Of a stretch of 64,000 nt of DNA, positions 46,082-57,979 are shown in pieces. The notes beneath the pieces are model-generated. The model was not told where the DNA came from and did no database searches. It saw only the letters and a list, made by a program, of their open reading frames with translations. The DNA comes from Oscarella lobularis (taxonomy: Eukaryota > Porifera > Homoscleromorpha > Homosclerophorida > Oscarellidae). The translations under genes and the position numbers were made by a program. Where the stretch lies: contig NC_089185.1 in NCBI RefSeq assembly GCF_947507565.1, positions 1,488,001-1,552,000 on the forward strand, written 5' to 3'. How positions within the stretch are numbered: the first letter of the stretch is position 1; every line of letters starts with the position of its first letter.

Positions 46082-47374
46082 TTACAAACGCGCACGAGCA
46101 GACGAACACTCATTGTCGGCTGGGTCACGAAAGATCCTATAGTCTTTATTACAGTATCTAAAGACGCTTCTGTCTCCCACACCTCCGCAAAGTCTATTAG
46201 AAAAGAATGACCCGAATGGCCAATTGCTGTCACACCAGCCTTCATATTTGGTGGGAAAGCCATGATCTTCACAGGTTTTATAGATCGGTGAGAAGTCATA
46301 CTGTGCCGACTGGAGACCATTGGCTATCAAGTTTGACGAGTTGTTGAATAGCCACAACTTGCATTCTTCATATGACTTTCCACCCATTCGGCATCGACAA
46401 TATATTTGCTCAATTTCTTTATTGCACGTTCTAACTTCTTTTTGTTCCGGTCCAACGCACTTCACGTTGCACTCGGCGCATACCGACCGCATAAGAACCT
46501 CCTCTACCTTAATGCGAGCGAGAGTTTTGGTAAACGCTACACGCTCTTCATCGTTATCTTTCGTAGTCTTGATAACTCCCAGGTTCCACACAGCACCACC
46601 GGTGCTCATAGCAAGCGGCGCGTACACGACGAACGAACGACACGAATCGTCATTGTCCTGAAGTGGTGGATCCTTCAGCGTCATCGAGGTCTTTTTCATA
46701 TTTTGAAAACCGTCCGTTGAAACTGTCGTTTCGTTGACGAAGTGAATATGTCCCACATAATCAATGGCTGCAATTTTTCCACTGATCTCGGTACTGGTGA
46801 AGTTGAATTTTCCTAGTAGATTCAACGTAGCGTTGCGGTTGAGCAACTTTTCCCGAATGTCAGTCAACGATGACTTAGTGCCTGCCGCAACATCTAACGG
46901 ATCGCGTGGCTCGTCAGTGACAAGAGCCAAATTGAGCGCAACGTCTTCATGACTTCGCAATTCCTTGATGCTCAAGGCGCGTTCAATCGCCTCATAGCCG
47001 TCTTCAGAATTTCCTTTTTCAGTAAATGTCTGCATGGCTGCCGTCACTTGGGTGACCTCTAGTGCAGCGCTCCCACTGACCGTCACCACCTCCGAGCGAG
47101 AACCTCCAGCAAGTCCAAAGCGGACGACGTAGTATTTGTTTGGCAAATTTTCGATAGTACCGATTTCTGCACGTAGGAGCTCATCTTCGAGAGCTTCTGC
47201 CGCCCTCGGAATCCAAGAATGCGCCTTTTTCATCGATCCCGAGTCGTCGACAATGAGAACGATGTCAGCGGCCTTCCGCTTGGGCAGCCCACCGCCAACG
47301 GTGAGTTCGCTATAAGTCGTTTTTTCGACACACTCTTCTAATAAAGAGAAACCCATTCGTTTATTAGGATGCAT
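46082..47374 (-). CDS. von Willebrand factor A domain protein with cysteine-rich C terminus
   Basis: A 430-codon open frame, largely or wholly one exon, from MHPNKRMGFSLLEECVEKTT. The VWA domain begins at about residue 38 with the MIDAS motif in IVLIVDDSGSMKKAHSW (DxSxS), followed by YYVVRFGLAGG and ALVTDEPRDPLDV. The C-terminal part has many cysteines (CAECNVKCVGP, CRCRMGGKSYEEC, CEDHGF, CGGVGDR) and is probably extracellular. No signal peptide is coded at the proposed start, so an upstream exon may exist. The collagen gene just upstream would be the obvious source, but its last donor does not join in frame with any acceptor I can see here; its stop is about 75 bp away. Confidence 0.75.
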   Translation of the reverse strand: MHPNKRMGFSLLEECVEKTTYSELTVGGGLPKRKAADIVLIVDDSGSMKKAHSWIPRAAEALEDELLRAEIGTIENLPNKYYVVRFGLAGGSRSEVVTVSGSAALEVTQVTAAMQTFTEKGNSEDGYEAIERALSIKELRSHEDVALNLALVTDEPRDPLDVAAGTKSSLTDIREKLLNRNATLNLLGKFNFTSTEISGKIAAIDYVGHIHFVNETTVSTDGFQNMKKTSMTLKDPPLQDNDDSCRSFVVYAPLAMSTGGAVWNLGVIKTTKDNDEERVAFTKTLARIKVEEVLMRSVCAECNVKCVGPEQKEVRTCNKEIEQIYCRCRMGGKSYEECKLWLFNNSSNLIANGLQSAQYDFSPIYKTCEDHGFPTKYEGWCDSNWPFGSFFSNRLCGGVGDRSVFRYCNKDYRIFRDPADNECSSARARL

Positions 47375-47448
47375 ACGTAGTATGCTTGTTGCTTGTTACC
47401 GCAAACGTCCGATACTGCACACTAAAGGTGAACTTGCGTCAGTCAATG

Positions 47449-49137
47449 TCAATTACGTGATTTAGCCCTCCATACCTTCCATTGGTCGCCGTCGCAAAAT
47501 ACAATCTCTTTCGTCGTTGCGTCGTGATATATTTGGCCTTCGTTTCGTTGATTGCACGGCTTGTTCAGCACGCCGTTCACATTCGTAATATTTGGTCCCG
47601 TTTGACCGGGATCTCCCTAATTAATTAGATACAAATAAAAAGAAATATACACATAGAAAGGGAGTAGGCCTTGACTAACACGATCGCCGTCCTTTCCTTT
47701 CAAGCCCTTTGCACCTTTCTGACCCTAATAAAAACCCCTCCACTTTACGTCATGATGCGGCGAATTTGGCTCACCTTTTGACCTTTATCGCCCTTTTGGC
47801 CATGAACCACTCCCTACGAAGGATTGTAAAAATTTTCTAATAAAAAAACCAAGCAACGTACTCCAGTTGCAGGATGACCCCGATCTCCCTAAAAATTTGC
47901 AAGATAATCTTGTTGGCCAGAGCGTAAGACAAATTCTTTACTTTAGTTCCATTCATTCCTTTAGGCCCTTCAGCCCCACGTGGTCCCTAACAACACTATA
48001 CTTGATCGCTTTCTATACAAAACCACATCTGTACACTCACTTGATTGCCGTTGTCTCCAGGATTTCCAAAATCTCCGCGTTCCTAATAATTCATATGAAG
48101 CAGCCAATAAGCAAATGCATGCTATTAATTAAAATCTTTGTTCTACCCCTTGCGTCCCCTTCATTCCATCGTCTCCAACAGTACCACGATTTCCTTTTCG
48201 TCCCTACGTTTCATTGCTGATCTCTCTTTAATTCTGTATCCAATGACCTTACCTGCATTCCTTTATCTCCACGTTCACCAGGAACGCCTCGAAGTCCGTG
48301 GTCACCTTCCGAACCCTACAAGTCCGTCCAATTTATATAAAGCACATACGTGTAATGAATATCTTCACCTTCATTCCTATTGCTCCTTGACGTCCTTCTG
48401 AACCGAGATCGCCCTACAGTCCAAGCGCGTGTGAATCTCATTAACTCTTCGCATTGATGCAAATACTTTTAATCCCGGAGAGCCCAAGTATCCAGGTGAG
48501 CCAGTTCTTCCCTAATGAAGACAAACAAACTTTGAAATCGAATGTTAATAACCAGGTACTAACGCACTTTTTCTCCTCTCGATCCCGGATACCCATCTTC
48601 ACCAGTTTTTCCCTAACATTTGGCCTTCTAACGCATTCAATGTTACTTATCCTAGACCTAACCGGATGTCCAGGAATTCCCGGTACACCGGGAGAAGTGT
48701 GCCAGTGCCACTACAGTAATGATCAGTTAGATTTCAATACAACTACTACTACAGAAATGTACCCATGGTGGATATCGTCCACGAGGGCCAGTAGCACCCT
48801 TATCTCCCATAAATCCCTAAAGAAAAATAACGCATTTCAGTTCGCCGCTTCTTTCGTTTTCTATACTACAAACTTTCATTCCGGGAAAGCCAGGAAAGCC
48901 TTTTTGTCCCTGCACACAGAAAGAGCGAATCGAGTTATTGGTTTGTACTTGCTGCAAGCAAAGTGAACTTCTTGGGGTTGGCACGACTGCGGGCAAGTAG
49001 TAGACCAGGAAGTCCAAAAAGAACCACCCTCTGCACGAACGTAGATAATTAGGAAAATGTCGGTGCTTCCAACTTGACGTCCAACCAGCTGCGATAATTT
49101 GCAGTAGAGTTGCTCCAACTATTATCCCGAGAAGCAT
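47449..49137 (-). CDS. Membrane-anchored or secreted short collagen with small Gly-X-Y exons
   Basis: Starts at 49137 with MLLGIIVGATLLQIIAAGW, a signal peptide or anchor. A long series of tiny exons follows, lengths in multiples of 9 nt starting on a Gly codon, such as GQKGFPGFPGMK near 48900, GQKGAKGLKGKDGDR near 47700 and GVVHGQKGDKGQK near 47780, separated by introns of about 40-60 nt. The last exon codes GDPGQTGPNITNVNGVLNKP and then CNQRNEGQIYHDATTKEIVF with CDGDQWK, a short cysteine module found at the ends of many extracellular invertebrate proteins. Reading on gives VWRAKSRN and a TGA at 47449. An alternative would splice after WK into an exon ending at about 47337. Sponge-like short-chain collagen is a fair description. 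Confidence 0.8.
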
Positions 49138-49640
49138 CGTTTCGGCAAGTAGGGCTGCTGCTGCTATAGTTGCGCACGTTCAAGCCTTTTTATAGCTGAG
49201 TTTAGACCGTCAGCTGTAGGCAAACAATATGAAGAACCGCAGACCACGCAAGCTGTTTGTAGGAGGAGCCATCATCTGCAAACCTAAGTGCCGCACGCAG
49301 ATTCGTTTGCGAAAAAAAAACGAAAGACAACGGTGAACTCGGTCAAAAGATTGCATAGGTCTAGCTCCGCGGCAATATGACTGCTATGTCGAGCCGCACC
49401 ATCTCTCACATGCTGTGGAAACCAGGACCGTTACGCTTCCGAACGGGGGAGTAGATGAAAGGAACGCGCGCGGCGGCGGCGGCGGCAGCGAAAACGTGAG
49501 TAAGCCGCACTGCAGCTTTTATGTGACGTCTCGTCGTCCAGCTAGAGACTTCGACCGCGTCTCCGAATGATGGACGAACTCACAGCACGGATACTGTAGT
49601 AGCCGTGCTCACAGTCCTAAACACCCCGTCGCAGGAGTCG
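49138..49640. other. Intergenic interval, collagen promoter side
   Basis: No gene recognised. A (GCG/GGC)n-type run lies near 49470-49490. Confidence 0.45.
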
Positions 49641-50535
49641 CAGGGGGGTTTCTCACCCTAGTGCGCTAAGGACGCGCCCACAACAACAAAATCGCCTTTT
49701 TTTGGAAAGTTATCGTCCCTAGCTGCATGCATTAGGTATAATCACGTAGGTTCTATTAAAACCTTTCCTAAAATTCATGTAAAGAAGGGCATTTAGAGTA
49801 GGCCGCGCCCAATCCGGTGCCATTCTTGTGAACGGCTCGTGAGTACATACGGTTCGATATTATCGTGAGGCTCTACAAACAACGTTTGTAGGCCACACTT
49901 GTGTCACTCGATAGAACTAACTCTTTGCCAAAGAAATGGCCTCAAATACTTACCGTACAAATGCGGCTTCCGATATATCGATGCCACTTCTGCGCGCCCC
50001 AAACAACAGCGCTAACTCCTTAGTTCTAGCGGACTGACTCCTCAGGGCAAAAGTTGCAATCGCAGCCGTTGTTGACTCCCGCCTCGGCAGAAGCTCTCGA
50101 GGCTATTCTCTGAGAATGAAAGAACGACTGCGAGAGCTGGGGAGCCTGAAACGACGTACTTAGTGCCCGTTTGCATCAAAATGGCCGTTGCTGTGAGCAC
50201 ACGTTCTTGAAGATCGGACATGTTTTCCGAAAATCAACTATATCGCCGACAAGACACGGTGCATAGACCGACACAAGTCAAATATCAGTTTAACACCAGT
50301 AACAGCAGTTGGAGAGGAAACTATGGGAGAGGCGGACGTAGGGTTGCAAAGGCGGGGCAAGTGAATTGGGCCAAAGAAGACGTTTATTATTATAAAAGTA
50401 AAATATGAGTGAAAACTTAGGTGAGTATCTACTACTGATTGGTAGTAAACGTACATAAAAGTTTACTATCGAACAGAAAACGCCGTTTCTAAAATGGGCG
50501 TGTTCTTAGCGCACTAGGGTGAGAAACCCCCCCTG
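49641..50535. mobile_element. MITE-like element of about 895 bp with 38-bp terminal inverted repeats
   Basis: The left end CAGGGGGGTTTCTCACCCTA with the following GTGCGCTAAGGACGCGCCCA is repeated in reverse complement at the right end (TGGGCGTGTTCTTAGCGCAC, then TAGGGTGAGAAACCCCCCC and TG), with about three mismatches. No clear target duplication flanks it. The interior has no transposase; an open frame of 62 codons at 50220 is not convincing. Confidence 0.75.
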
Positions 50536-50656
50536 CCCAGCCTCCACTGCTTCCAGTGGCGATGTAGGTAAGGGGAGTTGCGCCACTTAGCATTCTTGTC
50601 AGACCAAGTATTGATCTGGCCTACTACGAATTACAGTGTATACAGTACTTGTCAAA

Positions 50657-53600
50657 TCAGCAAGAGCTATAAACCAGATCCATATATGAACGCAGTAATG
50701 CTTTGCCTTCTTTTTTCTCGAGATGACCGCTGGTACATAGACGATCAGCTATGAGAGATGACTCACGTAGATGATCAGCGGCTTTCTCTGTTCTTTCCGT
50801 TTCCACCAGTTCTCCCAAGTATCTCAGTGCTTAATTAATTAAACATTTAATTAACATATCACCCTTTTTATGTGCGACCGCCTCACTGTAATATGTGTGC
50901 ATTTCGATGATGATTGAGGAATTGGAATGGCGCAAAGTCGAAAGAGTTCTATAAAAGTAATGTATCGCTTCCGCTGACTTCCCAATTTCTCGAAGGCAAC
51001 AAGCGTGCCCAAATAGATCTAATACACGAGGATCACTGATAGAGGATGACGTACGAAATTTCAGAATGAATACATTTTGTCAAGCCCGGATGATCGGGCG
51101 GTAAAGACGACTCCGCTATTTCTATTGCTTCCTTTGAAAGTTCAAGAGCTTTGTGGAAACGTTGCGTTTTTAGAAAACACGTGCTAAGTCCGGAATAAAC
51201 TATAAAGAAATTCAGGCAGGTATTGCGGCTCTCTGAGTAGACTACAACACACATACCTTCGGCCACCTTGAAATCGTTTGGAGCAAGGCACTGCTTGTAC
51301 AAGCATTTCTCGTAGTAAGAAATTGCTTCTTGAAATTTTTCCAGATCCGACAAGCATTCTCCAAACTCTCGATAGCCTGCAAGGAAAGTAAAGAACTATT
51401 CTCAACGCGATCGTCGTCCAAATCCTACAGAAAGCGAGGTAAAAGCTTGCGTTGAATTTCAAGCAGAGACTTTCAATTCGACGCAGAGTCGTCAGTCGTT
51501 GAACATGCTCACCCGCCGACGAGTAGACAACATTCGAAGAAAACAAAACTAGCCAATAGAGAAGCGAATTAGCACTTACGCATTATATGCACTCGCAGCC
51601 CTGTACTTGCTTCCGATTAGATGAGCGGGTGCAACACTAACGACATCAAACACGGTGCAAACTTTGTCGAGCACCTTTACTGCTTTCTGAACAGAATGGC
51701 GTCTGTATGCATTGGCCAGGAGACATAGCACTAGTACCTCGCGATTAATACTAGCTAGACAGTCTGTTAGGAAAATCTTACGAGGCCAGTTGTCTCCTAC
51801 GTCTGTTTCTTTTAGCTCTTCGATGGCCTTTACTCCAAAAAAGTCAACGAGTATAACTCTTTCTGTTTCGTCAAATTGACGGAGAGCGTTGCAGACGACG
51901 GCGAAAGAAGAATAGCCTAAAAAGATCAACATGAAATATAACTAGATATATAATTATACGTGAGTGACGTACAATCAAACTGCCTTTTCTTTCTCTCCTC
52001 GTCAGAAAGATGAGCTTTTTTAAATAAAGCCAGTCGCTTAGATATTAAGTCTTTTGCCGTTTCGATGTGAGCGTTCATCAAAGAAAGCCTTCATGCGCAG
52101 TCAATGATGTCGGGATATCCAGTGAATACCTCAGAACAAAATTCAAGTTTTTTTCTGAGCAACGGAGTACACGTGCGGAAGAACAGGCAATACTACGTCA
52201 AGCTTATGAAGATGAACAAACTTGACGGGACCGCCGTTAGACGAAATGATAGAGAGAAGGACATTTTCTGCGCAACTCAGCGTGTCCCGGAGTCTTTCCC
52301 GGTCAGCCTGGAGACGCTCAAAGACGCTCGCTTGAATCAGATTGTGCATGGAGTAAAAGACTCGGTTATCATTGTCAGCGGCACTTTCCTGTATAAGTGA
52401 TCGCTCTTTCAATTGCATGGCACCTTTCACGAAATATAATTCAGCGAACTGAGCCCACTGCAAAAGAGCAGTCCTCTGTATGAGCTCTTCGGGAATATTC
52501 TGCGAAGAGAGCACCGAGCACAACTCATTATAATATTGACTGCCCGTGCGGAGACTTGGACTCTCGGACGCGATCCAAGTCCAATTCCCAAGTAAGCCAA
52601 ACAAGACGACGCTCATTCAATGCCGTCAAACATTTCGTCAGCAGCCTCTGATCACCGTTCGTCAAATTCAGACGAGAGTTTGTCGTATCGACACGACACA
52701 TGTCGTCGATCGTCTCCACGCCCTCCTCATTTTGCAGCACGCCTTTCAAATGACTCAAATGAAAGTACCGTAAGCATTTTTCCAAGTCTGTAGCAGCCGC
52801 TTGGAATTCGTCGATCTTCACTTGCAACAAATCGCTGTACTCCCGAAAAGTGATCCCGGTGTTAGCAACAAAAACACCGGCGTGAGAGAGTGCGAGAGGC
52901 AGTCCTTCAACGGGCGGCTGAACGGCGAGTCGACGCGCGTATTCGAGCTCAACGGAATCAATAGAATTTTTGTCGTCGCAGCCGGCCCATCGGAGAAGAG
53001 CGGAAAGGGCAGTGTCGCCGTTGAGCGACTTCAGGTGCAGAAAATTCACCGCAGCGCACGCTTGAAAGATCGGGTGGCTCTTGACGCCGCTGCGCGTCGT
53101 TACAATGACGTGACAAGACGGAAGCGTCCCGCAAATAAAATCGTTGAGAACGTCAAGGCTGTCAGCGTTGTCGATTATGATCAGCGATCGAGGATTGTGA
53201 CGAAGGTGCTTCCAGAAAGCAGGGTACGAAGTCTGACTTGGCTGGGAAGTTGAAATTGAAAGAATTTTGACCTGTAAATTCATTCAACTAATGGAATTCG
53301 AAATTTGTTTGTGTAGGTTTATCTTACGTTTCTTTCAACGGATGCGGCGAGAGAGGCGTGCGATTCGGCACTGAAATAAAACACGCCGTTCTGATATGCT
53401 TTGGCAAATCGCGATGCATAGTAGAACGCCAGCGTCGTCTTTCCCACTCCTCCTCCGCCAAAAACAATCTAAACACTGCCCGTCAAGGCAAGCGCTTTCA
53501 TTCTGATGTTTTATTACCTGCAATTTGCAGCCATTGATCTGCTGAGCTCTGCAGTTGTGAACACCGACGACGCCGTCCCAAAAGTACGTGCCAAGTACAC

Positions 53601-54362
53601 CTTTTAGTTCATCTTCTCGACCAAAGACATATGATCCGTCTTCGATATTAGGAGGAAACGCTGTAATTCAACAAAATATTTACTGTCATCATTTCTAAAT
53701 TCAACGAATTGAAGTTCTTCGCCTGCCGGACTCGGACGACGCGTTGTCGCGCTGTGCAACACAACGCAAAGCTCGTCGTAAGTTTCTCGGAGACGCCATC
53801 AGGGAGCCTTTGTCTTTCCAGTAGGTTTGGAGCATTCTCAACGCCGTTTCTTGCACGCTAAAACTACGCGCCTGGCAGTACTGCTCCAAGTTGTCGAGAG
53901 CCATTGGAGATACTCCCAGCCAGATGCCCAGCTGCCTCCAAAGGTATCCGACTTCATCAAACGCGAATTTGTACAGGAACCGCTGGTATTTGACTTCTGA
54001 AAAATGCGCTGCTTTTGTGAGATAATTTCAAAACCTTAATTAAATGCAACCTTTTTCCTCTTTTGTGAATTCTACATAATATATACTAAGTAAGTCGATA
54101 AGAACACTTGCTCTTACGAACCCTTTAGTCGTGTTTTTATTCTTGAAGCCAGGGAAGAGGTGAGCAGACCGTTGAGGATTTCGCCGTCAGAGCAACCGCT
54201 TAGAACGCGGTGGAGAAGGTGACAACACGAGAGATCTCTGAGTGAAAATTCGTCGACATTGACCGAGAACGACTTGGGCTCAGAGTCAGCTGTCGATTGA
54301 GCAAGACAATGACAAAAAAGTTTTCAGTGGCGCGTAATAAAATTTGCTCCACTTACCGCCAT
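50657..54362 (-). CDS. Death domain / NB-ARC / TPR protein (NLR- or APAF1-like)
   Basis: A multi-exon minus-strand gene ending SYMDLVYSSC and TGA at 50657. The most likely start is the ATG at 54362 directly before a GTAAGT donor. Near 53940-53700 is a Death-fold domain (WRQLGIWLGVSPMALDNLEQ then ALRMLQTYWKDKGSLMAS). The ATPase domain follows: an EDGSYVFGREDELKGVL-type entry, Walker A VFGGGGVGKTTLAFYYA near 53440, Walker B PRSLIIIDNADSLDVLNDF, HVIVTTRSG (sensor) and the GLPLAL box (EGLPLALSHAGVFVA). From about 52500 to the end, repeated amphipathic helices with TPR spacing occur, for example FQEAISYYEKCLYKQCLAP and RFHKALELSKEAIEIAESSL. The architecture fits an intracellular sensor that oligomerises on activation. 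Exon joins in the N-terminal 300 bp are provisional. Confidence 0.85.
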
Positions 54363-54912
54363 GACCGCTGACCTCCGAATCTACAGCAGTGCAGAGCCAC
54401 AAGGATTACACTGAACGAATTCTCGCGTTCAAAATTAGTACCCGAAGGATTGCAAGAAGGACTCTCTCGACTTTTTTCGGCAATGTTCCGTTTGCACGTC
54501 ACGTGATTGTCGATTGAAATCGCCCGTTGGTGTCTCGCCGAAGATCTTGAATCGGCGCTGTTCCCTGCTACCGAAGGAACCCAGGGATGCCTTCAATAAA
54601 ATTCTCGCACGACGACTATCGGCGCTGGCTATTCGCTTTAGCAACATGTGACAGAGGGTGGCATGTCCACGGGACCCGGGGCGATCTTTGCGAGTGACGA
54701 TTGCACAGCGCCGATCACAAAATAAAGGCTTACTGTAGCTAACGGCTTCATGGGAGAAGGCTAAGTTTTTATCTTTATGTCCCGGATAAAAAGCGTAATG
54801 CCACTCTGACGTCATTAGACGTCACGTGAAACCCGAACAGTACTTACTGACCGTTTGACTCCTGGCTTCGGCATTTTCGTTGAATCGTTGGTCGTCTGTA
54901 CATCTTTGAGTT
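54363..54912. promoter_or_regulatory. Divergent interval between NB-ARC gene and perilipin gene
   Basis: 550 bp between opposite starts. A TGACGTCATTAGACGTCACG sequence (two CRE-like TGACGTC/GACGTCA cores) lies at 54807-54826. A 126-codon minus-strand frame at 54435-54815 has no family resemblance and cannot be spliced in phase to the next exon, so it is treated as 5' flank. Confidence 0.4.
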
Positions 54913-56692
54913 ATGACGACTACTGCTAACCCATCGCCGCCGAGTCTCGGCGCTCGCATCTACCATCTCTCCTACGTGACGGCTGCTGTCGGAAAAGTCG
55001 GCGCAATCTACGAAGCCGTGACGAAACCCGTGCGCAATCGCGACGGCGTGCTCAAGAACACGCTCGAAGGCGTCGAAAACAAGGCCTTGAAGGCCGTACA
55101 CGCCGTCGAACCGATCGTGCAGCCAAGTAAGAAAGCGGGTACGAAAAACGTCATTTTACTCGAATTTGTTTTTTTCAGTCGATCAAATGGCCGGCAACGC
55201 TATGGAAAAAGTTGATCAGGTAAAAACCGTGTGTTCGCTTTCTTTGTAAAGGCGAATCTCGCCGAATGTGATGACATAATGTCATCGGGTCTAAGCCCCT
55301 TGACCTTTGTCTTTCCAAACCCCCGCATTCGACCTTTTGCCTGACCCTAACTTTACCTCACAGGCCTACAAACGCGGCCAAACGTACGTGCGCGACACGG
55401 CAACGAGCCTAAAGAGCACAGTCGAGACGACTGTCACTTCGGTGAAAGAACGCGTCCAAAATGGCGCTGTCGCCGTGCAAAACTCGCGCCTCGTTCGCGC
55501 CGCGGTCTATCCGGTCGCGACGAGCATCGAATTGACGCTTTCGGCCGGCGAAAAGACCGTCGAATTTCTTCTGCCGCCTGGCGACGACGATTCGGACGAC
55601 GAAAGCGACGTGGAATTGGACGAGGACGACGTCGACGAAGAGAACGAAAAGAAAACGTTGCCGCTTTCTCCTGCGAAGCCTGGATACGTCGCTCGCGTCG
55701 GGAATCTGTCGCGAAAAGTGAAGGAACGGGTGTACAAGCGAGCTTTGGCCAAGATTAGGCACGCTCAGCTGAGAAGCCAAGAGGCTCTTGACAAACTCAA
55801 GTTCAACGTTGATTTGGTGAGAAACATAACGTTTTTCATTTCTTGAAATATAGATAAATTTATGGCGTCTTAGATCAAATATGCTGAGGAGAACCTTGGT
55901 GTGCCTGGAAAGTTGATCAGCAAAGGGATCAAGTCTTCTGAAGCTGTTTTCCAGGCTGTCATTTATCCAGGAGAAGAGGGAGAAGATGACAGTTTGAAAT
56001 CTCCTTCAAGTGGCACTGTTGATGATGTAAGAATAACAGAATAATTCAATGAATTTTTATCGTTTTTTTTCTTAGGATGAAATTACAAAGAAAGCCGTTT
56101 TCCATGCAAAGGTTCTGTCTAGAAAAGTCAGAGGAGGATTTCATGCCGTGTCCAGTTTTGCTGCCTATCTGCCAAGTGGTGTTCATGCTGTCACTGACCA
56201 TCTCAAAGAAATCACTCATTACCCTGCTGAATTGTTTGAATTTATGAAAAAGGTGCAGCTTCTTTAATATTTTGTGAGACGAATATCTAATTTATCTTTT
56301 ATGTAGTTTGAAATGTCTGAAGTTGTTTCACCTCAAATGGCTTCTCGTATTTCCGAGGTGGTTGATTTTCTCAAGGACATCTCTTCTTATGTTGGGCAGT
56401 CAGTCACGTGGCTCATAAAAGTATGGACAGAAAGGGCAACACTTTCAATGATGTAAATAGATGTAAATGTCTTTTTTAGAGAGATCGTCATGGAGATGAA
56501 GACACCGCCTCACAGCCGGGTCTTTTCACTTCTCGAGCTACATGGCCGTCTTTGAAAAAGGCGAACGACGTTCAGCCGCTTCGCAGCCCGTTTGGCGACG
56601 GACGAGAAGACGATGATATCGAAGAGGAGGAAGAGGAGGAAGAGGAAAACAAAGAGAACGACGAGTACGCCAATGAAGAATGGGATGATTAG
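54913..56692 (+). CDS. Perilipin-like lipid-droplet protein
   Basis: Starts at 54913 (MTTTANPSPPSLGARIYHLS) and runs through seven or eight exons to TAG at 56692. The N-terminal part (RIYHLSYVTAAVGKVGAIYE then GVENKALKAVHAVEPIVQP) matches the PAT region. It is followed by 11-mer-like amphipathic segments (YVRDTATSLKSTVETTVTSV, NGAVAVQNSRLVRAAVYPVA) and then helical segments (KKAVFHAKVLSRKVRGGFHA, ASRISEVVDFLKDISSYVGQ). Two acidic stretches stand out: DDDSDDESDVELDEDD in the middle and a long Glu-rich tail ending NEEWDD. Perilipins coat lipid droplets and control access of lipases. The orthologue class (PLIN2/3-like) cannot be settled by eye. Confidence 0.85.
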
Positions 56693-56816
56693 ATCTACAA
56701 AGAACTTTTCTCTGTTTCTGCTTTTTGTCCGTGTTAGTGTTATGTTTCCTGGTTCCTGTTGAGCGTTTCATAGAAGCGCGCTATATACGAGTGCGCACTG
56801 CGCAGCACGATCAGGC

Positions 56817-57885
56817 ATGATACTCCTCGTGTGTTTACTGTCTGCTCTTTTCTTCCTCTTCTTCTTCTGCTTCTTCCTGTCGCCGAAAAAACAGCCTCGC
56901 GACGTCGTTACTACTATCTTGGGCTCGACTTCGGGCGTCATAGCTCACCGAGGCGAAAATGTGGACGCGCCGGAGAACACTCTCGCCGCTTTTCGTCTCG
57001 CGCGCAAGAACGGCGCCGTAGCAGTCGAAATTGACGTGAGTTTCACAAAAGACGGCCATGCCGTGCTGATGCACGACGACACGGTCGACAGAACGACAGA
57101 CGGGCACGGACGCTTGGACGAATTGACTCTCGACGAGCTGAAGACGTTGAACGCTGCTCACGGGCACCGGCTGGAGAGCGAATTCGACGGCGTACGCGTC
57201 CCGACGCTCGACGAAGCGATCGAAGAATGTCTACATTTGGGATTGAAAATAATTTTTGATGTAAAAGGAAATGCCGCACAGGTGTTTGCTACCCGGTTGC
57301 AGATTTTAGCGAAACGTATTTTAATCATTTATTCTAGTCTGTTCCTGTTCTTGTGGCCGCTTATAAGAAATATGATCTTTATGGGAAGGCCTTCGTTGCA
57401 TCTTTTAATTCTTATGTGCTGTACAAAGTAATTCCATTGATAAAGTGCCCAATGCTACTAGCAAGTACTAGTTGTTTTCACACAGTTACGAAGAGCAGAT
57501 CCTGAAATTCTAATTGGACTTACTTCACGTCAATGGTACTGGAGTTACAAGGCCGATGATTGTCTTGTGGCAAGACACAACAACGCAGTCGTTACAAGAC
57601 TTTTGTGTCTGGGTGATATCATGAGGGTGTGGTGCATCAATACCTGGCTGCTGCAATTTCTTGGCTCTTCTTTGTACGTTATCGTGAGAAGTCAAATATA
57701 CCCGTAAGTGTTAAGATTTTGGAATGTTTCATTTACTCAATAATTTAACGTGCAGAGAATTAGTCAAACATTGGAAAATTAGAGGCGTTCATCTCGTCGC
57801 CTGGACTGTCAATGACCCCTTGGAGAAAAGATACTTCGAAGAGGTTCTAAACATCTTTTTTATGACCGACAGTACTAGAAATTAA
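56817..57885 (+). CDS. GDE1: GDE1-like glycerophosphodiester phosphodiesterase
   Basis: Starts at 56817 with a hydrophobic anchor (MILLVCLLSALFFLFFFCFF). Catalytic blocks: VIAHRGENVDAPENTLAAF, VEIDVSFTKDGHAVLMHDDT and DRTTDGHGRLDELTLDELK, then VPTLDEAIEECLHLGLKIIF and DVKGNAAQ. Later exons give LVAAYKKYDLYGKAFVASFN, EILIGLTSRQWYWSYKADDC and a second hydrophobic stretch INTWLLQFLGSSLYVIV. The end reads WKIRGVHLVAWTVNDPLEKR and FFMTDSTRN with TAA at 57885. His, Arg, Glu, Asp and His of the GDPD active site are all present. The family cleaves glycerophosphoinositol or lyso-N-acyl ethanolamine phospholipids at membranes. It follows the perilipin gene by 124 bp on the same strand. Confidence 0.93.
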
Positions 57886-57979
57886 TTGATGAGGTCAATA
57901 ATGACTCATTATCATATCTCATTTGTGTCGCTATACATACGTAGATAGTGAGTCACGCGCTTTGCCACGCCTTTCGTCC

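Noticed and set aside
54435-54815. 126-codon minus-strand frame as first exon of the Death-NB-ARC gene
   Set aside because: No splice site joins it in phase to the following exon, and it has no domain resemblance.
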